From Lobosporangium transversale (taxonomy: Eukaryota; Mortierellomycota; Mortierellomycetes; Mortierellales; Mortierellaceae): 64,000 nt of DNA. The translations under genes were made by a program, and so were the position numbers. Below the pieces are notes generated by a model. The model ran no database searches. It saw only the letters and a list, made by a program, of their open reading frames with translations, and had not been told where the DNA came from. Within the stretch, counting starts at the first letter, position 1; every line of letters starts with the position of its first letter. Positions 57,140 to 64,000 of the stretch are shown piece by piece. Location of the stretch: assembly GCF_002105155.1 (NCBI RefSeq), contig NW_019029010.1, positions 124,001-188,000 of the forward strand. Direction: 5' to 3'.

Positions 57140-57378
57140 GAAGCTCCCTTGGCTTTTAGTGCTGTGTTCTTGAGGTGAAGCAGGTTTCGTGTCATGAATC
57201 GCGCTGGGAACACTGCCATAGATGTTGCCATTGCTTTCCCGACGAACGAAGAAAGTTCCCTTAAAGAAGTGGCGCCTTTTCGTAGCAGCTTTCCCGCCTC
57301 GCGCCGTATGTCCCTGACTTTGGATTTCGGAACTGTGACAGTCATATCCCGGGAGTTGATGGTGAAGCCTAATGGTCT
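56230..57378 (-). CDS. DIRS RNase H and pol C-terminus
   Basis: Frame with LGFTINSRDMTVTVPKSK, then the connection segment (RELSSFVGKAMATSMAVFPARF), and RNase H: MDIYTDASDTGWGIVI, HINWKELQTV, ICDNTTTIAHINRFGG and IPSAFNPADAPSR, carrying the D-E-D type catalytic positions. A conserved tail follows (PHQVDLFASAQNKQLP.., ITPWWPSAIWFP), typical of DIRS/Ngaro pol. It stops at 56230, overlapping the recombinase frame. It is displaced from the RT frame by one base near 57375. Confidence 0.8.
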   Translation of the reverse strand, partial: RPLGFTINSRDMTVTVPKSKVRDIRREAGKLLRKGATSLRELSSFVGKAMATSMAVFPARFMTRNLLHLKNTALKAKGASWSGTVTLTEPAKENLQWWKEQLTSWNGLSWIQQQTQMDIYTDASDTGWGIVINNQTWSGKWTPQEKDHHINWKELQTVLRAVQLPITQGKMINIICDNTTTIAHINRFGGTRSPELMRLADTLWRHCLATGTRLRTTYIPSAFNPADAPSRRMISQLEWRISRPFFQQLEHQWGPHQVDLFASAQNKQLPTFVSWKFHPDALKIDALQHNWTEMGNLYICPPWNLLSIILERIQTQKLTATVITPWWPSAIWFPTIKEMAVAPPIPIPREAVLPAVGSASDLLSKNPLWSLTAWRIRGDVKI

Positions 57379-58110
57379 ATTTTCTGTGACGGGATCAACG
57401 TAGACTTGGCTTCCTTGATGAGGAATCCTAGCGCTGCCAACTTGTCTTGCACTAGTTGAGTGAACTGGATTGATTGTTCTTTGTTCTTGGCTAGGATTAT
57501 CAAATCGTCTAGGTACGCTGATATGCGAATTCCTCGTCGTCGTGCCCATTTGAGGAAAGGCTTGAGAACTTTGGTGAACACTAGCGGAGAGAGCGAGAGC
57601 CCGAAGGGAAGTGTACGGAATTGAAATTTCCGGTTCTTCCATTGGAACTGTAGATAATGACGATAATCTGGATGGATTAGTACGTGAAGAAATGCGTCTG
57701 ATAGGTTGATGCTTGTCATAAAGTCGTTCTTCTGTAACATTGCGCATACTGTCGTCATCGTCTCCATTTTGAAGTGCCGCTCTGAGACGTAGGCATTCAA
57801 CGGTCTTAGATTTAAGACTGGTCGAATGTCCCCGGTTTTCTTGGGGATAGTGAATATTCGGCTCTTGAAACCAGGGCCCGAAGCGACCTCTATTGCTCTT
57901 TTGGCTAAGAGTGCGATTACCTCTTGATCGATCGCCTTCTCTTCCTCCGCTGCTACTCGAGCTTGGTACGCTGTTGAACTGGATATCGGTGGCCGTTTGT
58001 GGAAAGGGATTTTGAATCCCTCGGAGACGACCGACTTGACCCATTCGCTGTCGGTTATGAGAGCCCATGCTTCTCTGTAAATCTGTAAACGGCCACCTAC
58101 TGCTGGCCTG
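57369..58110 (-). pseudogene. DIRS reverse transcriptase domain, frameshifted from RNase H
   Basis: This frame reads a GGRLQIYREAW / EWVKSVVSEGFKIPF lead, then RT blocks: FKSRIFTIPKKTGDIRPVLNLR, NDFMTSINLSDAFLHV, FRTLPFGLSLSP, and the active site AYLDDLII. It then stops at 57369 (GACCATTAG) where HLGFTINS would be expected across the junction with the next frame. A single-base loss in this copy explains both the stop and the frame change. Upstream it overlaps the end of gag in another frame, so translation probably used frameshifting or reinitiation in the intact element. Confidence 0.8.
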
Positions 58111-59005
58111 CAGTCTGTGCCTGACTTGTCTGGTTGGATTGAGGGGTTTGGTAGCCTCGGCCTCGGCCTCGTCCCCCTCTCCTTGGATTTTGGCCTCGCC
58201 CAAAAAAAGAACCATTGTCATTTTGATAGTGGGCGGTCTGAGTTTGACCCGATGGATGAGATTGGCTAGAATTAGAAGTGGGTCTGTAAGTATTTGCGCT
58301 AAAGAAACTCCGGTTTTGAGTCCTCCTGTTGTACGCCCGTTGTCTTGTCGGGTTAGTAGCCTGACGAACACTCTTTGCCAATTTGCTGGCTTCAATGAAG
58401 TCTGAAGTAGAGACAATTGGTGGATCAACTGTGTCCTTGGTGACTGAAATTTTGTGCGCTTGGTAAACAAGGTCCTCCCTGTCGCTTGACATTTGCTGTG
58501 CAAGGTGTGCAATATGTTCACGCATTGTCTGTGCGAGCTGTAAGCACGCTTGTGCGACCGCAGGGTCAACTTCGTAGGAAAACATTTCCGTGGCAAATTG
58601 ATCAAGTGGTCTTGTAAGGTTTGCCAATCGTGATTGATAGCGTGAGATTGTTTTGTCCATGGAACTGTGGTGAGAGGAAGAGTCGGGCCAGTCAATGAGT
58701 GCCGATTTGGGTGCAGAATAGGTTTGGGTTGTGTTTTTGGCAAAAGACTGCATCTCTTTAGCCATTTCTGTTGCATATGCAAGATCGTCTGCACGGTTTC
58801 CAGATTTATGTTTGAAAAAATCTTTCCCGTCCATTGCTGGGGAGTCGTCAGGTGTAATTTCGTAAGCTGGTTCTTTTGGAACCAAGTAGGGGTTCGATCG
58901 ACTGGATTCAGAGCTAGTCGAGAGAGCCTCAAGCCGGCTGGTGAGTGTAGCCAGCTGGCTCTGGAGAGAGTGTATAATTGGATCAGAAGTGTCATACTCG
59001 CTCAT
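58097..59005 (-). CDS. DIRS gag-like ORF1
   Basis: 302 residues from the ATG at 59005 (the frame extends 4 codons further with TTG). N-terminal coiled-coil-like segment (HSLQSQLATLTSRLEALS); central helical region with DQFATEMFSYEVDPAVAQACLQLAQTM; C-terminal Gly/Arg-rich nucleic-acid-binding tail (GRGQNPRRGGRGRGRG) and a Gln/Ser-rich end. No zinc knuckle. The frame is intact. Confidence 0.8.
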   Translation of the reverse strand: MSEYDTSDPIIHSLQSQLATLTSRLEALSTSSESSRSNPYLVPKEPAYEITPDDSPAMDGKDFFKHKSGNRADDLAYATEMAKEMQSFAKNTTQTYSAPKSALIDWPDSSSHHSSMDKTISRYQSRLANLTRPLDQFATEMFSYEVDPAVAQACLQLAQTMREHIAHLAQQMSSDREDLVYQAHKISVTKDTVDPPIVSTSDFIEASKLAKSVRQATNPTRQRAYNRRTQNRSFFSANTYRPTSNSSQSHPSGQTQTAHYQNDNGSFFGRGQNPRRGGRGRGRGYQTPQSNQTSQAQTAGQQ

Positions 59006-59050
59006 TTGGAACTTCAATACGCTGGATGTGTTCCTGAGCGAGAAAAAAGA

Positions 59051-59201
59051 AGATAGAGAGTAGATCAGAGCGAACGCTAGATTTTATTTATTTTATTTTT
59101 AGTTTTCTCGGTCAGAAGGAATAAAAGAGGTCACACACAATTGTCCCATGGCTACTCTGATAATGAGGATAGTGCGTCCTTTGTAGCACTTCCAGATCAT
59201 T
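59051..59201. repeat. DIRS right inverted terminal repeat
   Basis: Reverse complement of the left ITR (54974-55125), about 151 nt, lying 5' of the gag start. Confidence 0.9.
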
Positions 59202-59299
59202 ATGTGATTGTGATTAGGTATGTTACACAAAAATCATTCTTTTTCATTAGTTCCACAGAAATAACTGGCTTGTGGCAGCCAAGCGTTCATAGCGACGTT

Positions 59300-59330
<31 letters not shown>

Positions 59331-60603
59331 GTCATACTGGAGCAGAATTCAGTACGCGCCTCTAAGTCAGAATCCGTGCTAGAACGCGACGATTACCGCC
59401 TTTTCCGATAATTAGTTGAATACGAATAGAGCTTCGGCTCCTGAATCATGCTACGTGGGGTTATCTTGTGGAGCGGAAAGGCTTCATGAGGTTCCTGCTA
59501 ATGTTAATTTCAAATATTGGAAGAGATAAATCCATTGCAGACGACTTTTAAGCAACGGTGTACTGTAAGCTGTAGAGTAGCCTTGTTGCTACGATCCGCT
59601 GAGATTAAGCCATTTGTTGAAGATTTGTTCGTATGAACATCATCTTTCTTTTTTTTTTCTTTCACTCGTGTGGTGTCCTTAAGGGGTGGATATGTTTGCC
59701 TTGCAGCAAGCTCCATCCGCTCGATTTAACGACGCACGAGCGACAGATTTAAAGAATATATAGTCGAAACCCCAGTCGGCTGCCAAGATGCAAGCACTGC
59801 TTCCCCTCATAGTTTCAAATCACTGAAGTGCTCTTTCGTGTCAACTCAAACAAATTTCTCCCTTCGACATTTTCATCTTGGATTCTTGTAGATGTGCGAA
59901 TAAAAAGAGTACTTTCCCTTAATATAAATATCCCTGGTCCGCCGCAACAACGCAAGCAAAAGCAATACATGGACTTTATTGGAGTATGCAAACTACGGAG
60001 TGGTGGGCTTTGGCTCCCTTCTTCTTTGTTGCTGTTTTGCTCTCACTTGAAGCATCTTGTATGTTGTTGCACATTGTTGAGAAACCTGCCATGGAGTTGG
60101 TTTCCCTACCCTATTAGCAGGTGACAATAACAACCCTGTGTTTACGATGATGGATCCTCATTCGACTCCACTTCTTCTTTGGATACCACATTAATATAGC
60201 AGGGATCCATGATATACATTATTCGTTACGTGAGCTATGTAGCTTTATTTCTTACGAGTATGCGAACGAAGTTAAATGTCTCTCTCCATCCATCGGGTTA
60301 TCGTTGGGTGAAATTGAAGAACTGAAAGGTTCGAGCAAACAGCTATTGTACAACGATTTGCAGCTAGGTATTGCTTTAAGCTACGCAAGACAATGGGTAC
60401 CCTTGGTGAATGAGAAAAGGATTCTGTCATTCTTTCCTGGCCTGCAACATGCTGTATTTGAGCTCGGCTATTCGCACTTGCTAGTTCCATTCACTCCGAT
60501 TGTCATAACTCCTCCATTACCTACACGATAATCTGTACACTTTAAGGCGTTAACCTGACACACTTTGAGAAGCAAAAGCACGATGACCATTACCATTACC
60601 GTA
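59202..60603. other. Non-coding stretch between the DIRS element and the Crinkler gene
   Basis: No gene is supported. Short open frames at 59510-59716, 59828-60124 and 60272-60531 lack signatures. If the DIRS element interrupted the nuclease-like gene, its 5' exons should lie here on the minus strand, but I could not find them. Confidence 0.45.
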
Positions 60604-62638
60604 TTAACCGTCCTTACCTTCGGGCCATGGCATCAGCTCAAGTAGCGCCTCCAATTCTCCCATCTCGCGATCCAGGGCTGAATTGTGTTTTGCAAATTTT
60701 GAACAGCCAAAGTCTATAAAAAAGAACCGCGAATCCTGCCCATCAAGTCTTGCTGTAATGTTATCTGGTCGAATATCACCGTGCAGGACACCCAAATCGT
60801 GGATCGCTGAGAGTGCTCCGCGGATCTTGTCTCGATCAGATGCATCCAAATGCTTATTGCAGAGGTCGCTCCCAGTGAACTCTGTTACTAAAACCATCTC
60901 CATTCCGTCCATGATCCCAGCTAGCTTCAGTTCGGGAACGAAGTGACCTTGTAGCATCTGAAGCTCCTCGTAAATCGTGGCCTCGTGCTCCAGCTCATCG
61001 ACAATTGGGGACTGCTTCCAGATGTCGGCTTTTTTCACCACTACATCCTCGCCCATCCATGTAGCTCGGAACGTACGCGCACCCTCGCCAAATGTAATAA
61101 GTCTCATATCCTTGAAAGCTGGAACAGTGCGTCTCTCCAATTGCATAGATCCTGTTGCCTGCTTCTTGGTCCTAGATTGCAATCAAAAACTGGATGATCA
61201 GCCACCTATGGTGAGAGAATCTCGATCAAAACACATTTGAGTATTAGCCTCTTACTTGCTTCGCGTCAAATAGGCTCTGAATCCTTGCTTCCATTTTCCA
61301 CCACCACCACGTTCTGGAACAAAGTCACTGTCACGTTTTGTAGCCTTATCCTCAGGTTGCTCCTTCGAGAGCATGTATTCAACTGAGGTCTCATCGGGTA
61401 TGTCTGGCTGCCATTCAGTATCACTATCCACCGTCCGAATCAGCCACAGGTAACACTGCAGTAGAGTCGGGTTTGTCCTGTCAAAGTGGATTGTGGGCGA
61501 GATTAGGATGCCGTCGCCATGTGCCGAGTCTCGTTTGATAAACCATGTTTGAGTATAGGTTGACAGAACTCCATAGCGAAATCCATTAAGTCTAATGTAG
61601 CCGAAAATCTGCTTTAGCGGACCGACTGGGCCCTGTGACGATGATCCTTGTGCTAGGTAGGCAACGGAGTAGCTGGTGTCGTCATTCAGATGCAGCTTAA
61701 CAGGTCTTTTCATTTCAATTGGAAACAGTGCCAACCGGTTATCCTCGCGCGAGCAAACCAGGTCTGGAGTGCCGTACGTCAATCTAAAAGAGCCGCGCGT
61801 GTCTGTAAATGGCGGCAGGCCTCGGACCGATCCAACGTCATAGCGAAAGATCCCTTGTAAATCCGACTCGGTTGTGAAGGTCCTGACTAACGAAAAACTA
61901 GGACGTGTGTACTGAGGCTCGGTTGCCAGAGGCATACGGCGTACCAAAGGTAAAAAGTCATTCCAATCTCGCACAGACGCGGGAGTTATCGAGTAAACAC
62001 GACGTGTGCTGGTCTTGGTCTTGGATCGAAGCGTTTGATCTGTGCCAGTGATATTGCTTAGAACATGCTGCACGAATTCGGCCTCTGATAGACGGTCTGC
62101 GAAGCAAGATGCCGGGAGAGAAAAATATTGGTTAGCAGCCATCATTCTAGAGATAAATCAGCAATCAATCAGCATGACGCGTTTCATTACTTGTGACTAG
62201 GAACGGAATGGAGGGAAAATAAGTTAGTGGAGAAAATAAGCTCAAAATGGAAGCAGCAATCAAAAAGACGCAATTGCAGACTATGATGTCATACACAAAA
62301 GTTTGAGAACAAATAGCTAATCCCTTACCTTCCAATGGCCGCTGAATAATGACGTTGATAGTCTCCTCAGGCAGAGGCGATATGCCGAATATCTTTGAGA
62401 TCTTGCTTGTTGCTCTGGTGAGTAGCTCCTTTGATTCAATATTGGCGAGATTGATTGTAGCGCCCTCATCAGGAACAGAGACGTGGAAGAGAATCAATTT
62501 GTCAGCTGCAATGTCGTTGAATTCAGGTTCTTTTTCCTTCTTGATTGCTTTTTTGAGGTCGCCGATAGTGTCTTCTACTGAGACCTCAACAGGGAATGCC
62601 GTGGATTGTCCATCAAGAAGGCAAAATAGTTTTGTCAT
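60604..62638 (-). CDS. Crinkler-type protein: ubiquitin-like header + PD-(D/E)XK nuclease-like + protein kinase
   Basis: complement(join(60604..61171, 61256..62096, 62329..62638)), 572 residues. Donors are GAAG|GTAAGG and GCAA|GTAAGA; acceptors are the pyrimidine-rich CTTCGCAG and ATCTAG; phases match at both. Residues 1-103: Crinkler header (MTKLFCLLDGQSTAFPVEVS..DLKKAIK..ADKLILFHV..). Residues about 104-384: restriction-endonuclease-like fold, with PD (Asp215) and ExK (Glu231, Lys233) in TPDLVCSREDNRLALFPIEMK. Residues about 400-565: kinase, with a GEGARTFRA glycine loop, VVVKK (Lys430), HGDIRPDN (Asp516, Asn521) and IDFG (Asp537). All key residues are present in both domains. Header-nuclease-kinase fusions are reported for this effector-like class. 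The role (inter-organism effector, or inter-nuclear or transposon conflict) is not settled. A GTAAGG near the end (about 60617) leaves a further 3' exon possible. Confidence 0.82.
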
Positions 62639-62865
62639 GATCGAATGATGATGAAATGCGAGAGGGAATCGGGAGAGGTAAATAGCAAATGAAAGTAGAG
62701 AAATGAAGGAAGGTAGAGAAAGGAATGAAAGTAGAGAATGAAAATGAATGAAGGTTGAGAAATTAATGAAAGTACAAGGAATGAAAGTGCGACGTTTAAA
62801 TTTGTTTTTATGTCAAACTGTGACTGCGATCTTTATTAAGTTGTGCACGAATTGACTGTAAGGAT
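62639..62865. other. Purine-rich spacer with GAATGAAAGTAGAGAA repeats
   Basis: The region upstream of the Crinkler gene contains several near-repeats of GAAAGTAGAGAAATGAAGGA-type sequence (62690-62790) on the plus strand, equivalent to a CT-rich leader for the minus-strand gene. Confidence 0.55.
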
Positions 62866-63249
62866 TCAATAGCTTTTTTTAGCTTCCTCAATGGCCTTGT
62901 CGATATCTGCACGCATCTTGTCCAAATCAATTTCGGATTGAGTGTCATTGCACTGCTTGACGATTTCAGTACAGGCCGGTTGTTCGGTTTTTGTCCGTAT
63001 GAACCCGGTAGCATGAGCTTTAAGACTATCGGAAACAGTAAAAGTTTTCCCACAATAACAAACATATCTATTGTCATGGCTTTCTTGGCGGTCGAAGCGG
63101 AATGTTTTTTTCATGAACCCGAAAACACAAGACGTTTCTTTGTGGTATTTTCTGACATGTTCCTTCTCGTTATGCGACAAAGTTCGATCTGGGCTCAGAT
63201 AGCCCTTACTGCAATAGTCGAAAGAACATTTAGGCATTTTGGATTCCAT
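62866..63249 (-). CDS. Small C2H2-type zinc-finger protein
   Basis: 127 residues from the ATG at 63249. First Cys/His set: CSFDYCSKGYLS..TLSHNEKEHVRKYHKET. Second: CYCGKTFTVSDSLKAHATGF. These are two C2H2-like units, the second with an irregular CxC start and no clear final His. A C-terminal acidic helix (SEIDLDKMRADIDKAIEEAKKSY) could be a coiled coil. It lies between the two Crinkler genes, tandem with the one at 60604-62638 and divergent from the one at 63545. The function is unknown; a nucleic-acid-binding role is inferred from the fingers. Confidence 0.6.
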   Translation of the reverse strand: MESKMPKCSFDYCSKGYLSPDRTLSHNEKEHVRKYHKETSCVFGFMKKTFRFDRQESHDNRYVCYCGKTFTVSDSLKAHATGFIRTKTEQPACTEIVKQCNDTQSEIDLDKMRADIDKAIEEAKKSY

Positions 63250-63544
63250 TTTGTCGAGGGAGAGAAGGAAGGAAAGGCAAAAAGAAAGAATGAAAAGAAG
63301 AGTCGGCAGCGAAAAAAATCTCAGGGCTCTTTCACTAAAATATCAAAATGACGCACATGCAACTGGTAAAGATAACAATCATCGGCAAATAAAGGTAAAC
63401 AAATGGAGAAGAGGAAAGGAGAATGGAGTAGATTGTGCATGTGCTCAGAATAAAATACAGATCATCAATGATATACTTTTTTTTTTTAATAAAAAGTCAT
63501 CAAATTACACTTTCAGCTCTCATTCTTTCAATCCTCATTCTTCC

Positions 63545-64000
63545 ATGGATTCCTTGAAGTACGTTAAAACCAATTCTTCCCAAAAAAATGCACATCCCAA
63601 GAATAAGGTGTTCACTCTTTTTTGCGTACTTGATGGTGAACCACTTTCTGCCGTTATTGACGTTTGGGCGCCCTCCCGCACCAGCGTTTCCCAACTCAAA
63701 AGCCTAATAAGGACAACTGCGAAAATAAAGTCAAGGTCTATCGCATGGGCTGATGACCTTGACACCATCGACGACAGCAAGATGGATCTTTGGAAAGTTA
63801 ACATGTCTTGCGGTGAAGATGATTTGCCTGTTCGGCTCACCGACATTGTATCAAAGTCTAAATTGAATCCTTGCGACAAGCTCTCCAACATCTTCGAAAA
63901 GAGACCTGCATCTGGCTTCATACATAATCATTCAAATTAAAAGGAGTAAGTTCACCCATCCCCATTCTAACCGCTTCAGACCATGGTCAATTGAATTAAT
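63545..64000 (+). CDS. Second Crinkler header, partial (runs off the window), with an apparent frameshift
   Basis: The ATG at 63545 follows a T/A-rich tract and a CT-rich leader. The header resembles the first exon of the neighbouring Crinkler: KVFTLFCVLDGEPLSAVIDV..SVSQLKSLIRTTAKIKS, WADDLDTIDDSKMDLWKVNMS and LSNIFEKRPA. The frame stops at 63938-63940. Just before the stop, the +1 frame reads the isoleucine-rich end that Crinkler headers usually have, and a good GTAAGT donor follows at 63946-63951. A one-base insertion near 63922-63926, or a sequence error, would explain this. The C-terminal effector part lies beyond the window. Confidence 0.65.

Larger units (their letters stand above)
54974..59201 (-). 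mobile_element. DIRS-type tyrosine-recombinase retrotransposon, about 4.2 kb
   Basis: The element is transcribed on the minus strand, in the order gag (59005) - RT/RNase H - tyrosine recombinase (55256). The ends are inverted, not direct: left 54974-55125 is the reverse complement of right 59051-59201. An internal complementary region (about 55162-55228) repeats the outer end in the orientation that pairs with the left terminus. This is the defining layout of DIRS-1-like elements, which integrate by a recombinase instead of a DDE integrase and leave no target duplication. Pol is split by a frameshift near 57375, so this copy is probably not autonomous. It lies beside the broken nuclease-like gene. 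Confidence 0.9.

Noticed and set aside
57800..58300. The long 921-codon frame (56230-58995) as one intact pol protein
   Set aside because: Its middle is an out-of-frame reading of the RT domain, which is clearly encoded in the neighbouring frame. Only its RNase H part is meaningful.
62097..62145. MMAANQYF... as the start of a separate nuclease gene
   Set aside because: The pyrimidine-rich TATTTTTCTCTCCCGGCATCTTGCTTCGCAG is a strong 3' splice site whose phase matches the header exon, so this stretch is better read as intron.

Overview
The window looks like nuclear DNA of an early-diverging filamentous fungus. Mortierellaceae (Mortierella, Linnemannia or Podila type) is my best guess. The evidence is spliced genes with GTAAGT-like donors, very long A/T homopolymers, an F-box/LRR gene, Crinkler-type effector-like genes, very large NACHT-WD40 proteins with a helical N-terminal domain, and a DIRS-type retrotransposon. 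The organism is inferred from these gene families and not from a marker gene.

Layout. 0.5-7.5 kb holds housekeeping genes: a phosducin-like protein (3 exons, minus), the mitochondrial protein NCA2 (2 exons, plus) and mitoribosomal mS37/Mrp10 (minus). 8-12 kb carries two tandem copies of an 82-residue secreted Gly/Ala/Cys-rich protein, plus the upstream flank of a third copy that has no gene. 13.9-20.2 kb is a two-exon STAND/NLR-type gene: helical domain, NACHT, pentapeptide repeats, WD40 propellers and a terminal Cys motif. 21.5-36 kb contains a secreted propeller protein, an F-box/LRR gene, an MFS transporter (4 exons), a secreted ApaH-like phosphatase, an amino-acid permease (2 exons) and mitoribosomal uL4m (4 exons, one of only 19 nt). 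Three copies of a short TIR element (MITE) lie among them, one inside an intron of the MFS gene. 36.3-42.6 kb is a second, inverted paralogue of the NLR. By my splice models both NLRs are 2,075 residues long.

43-64 kb is accessory. It holds decayed gene fragments, two small secreted proteins (one GPI-anchored), simple-sequence islands, and a repeat-built low-complexity ORF. A nuclease-like effector-type fragment with an in-frame stop abuts a DIRS-like tyrosine-recombinase retrotransposon of about 4.2 kb. That element has inverted terminal repeats and an internal complementary region, and its pol frame is broken. At the right edge is a Crinkler cluster: a three-exon gene joining a ubiquitin-like header, a PD-(D/E)XK nuclease-like domain and a protein kinase; a small C2H2 zinc-finger gene; and the header of a second Crinkler that runs off the window and carries an apparent one-base frameshift.

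The candidates for unusual biology are the two equal-length NLR paralogues with a near-invariant pre-NACHT linker and a C-terminal Cys motif, the Crinkler-nuclease-kinase fusion, and the duplicated Gly/Ala/Cys secreted peptides. Whether these act together is not shown by the sequence.
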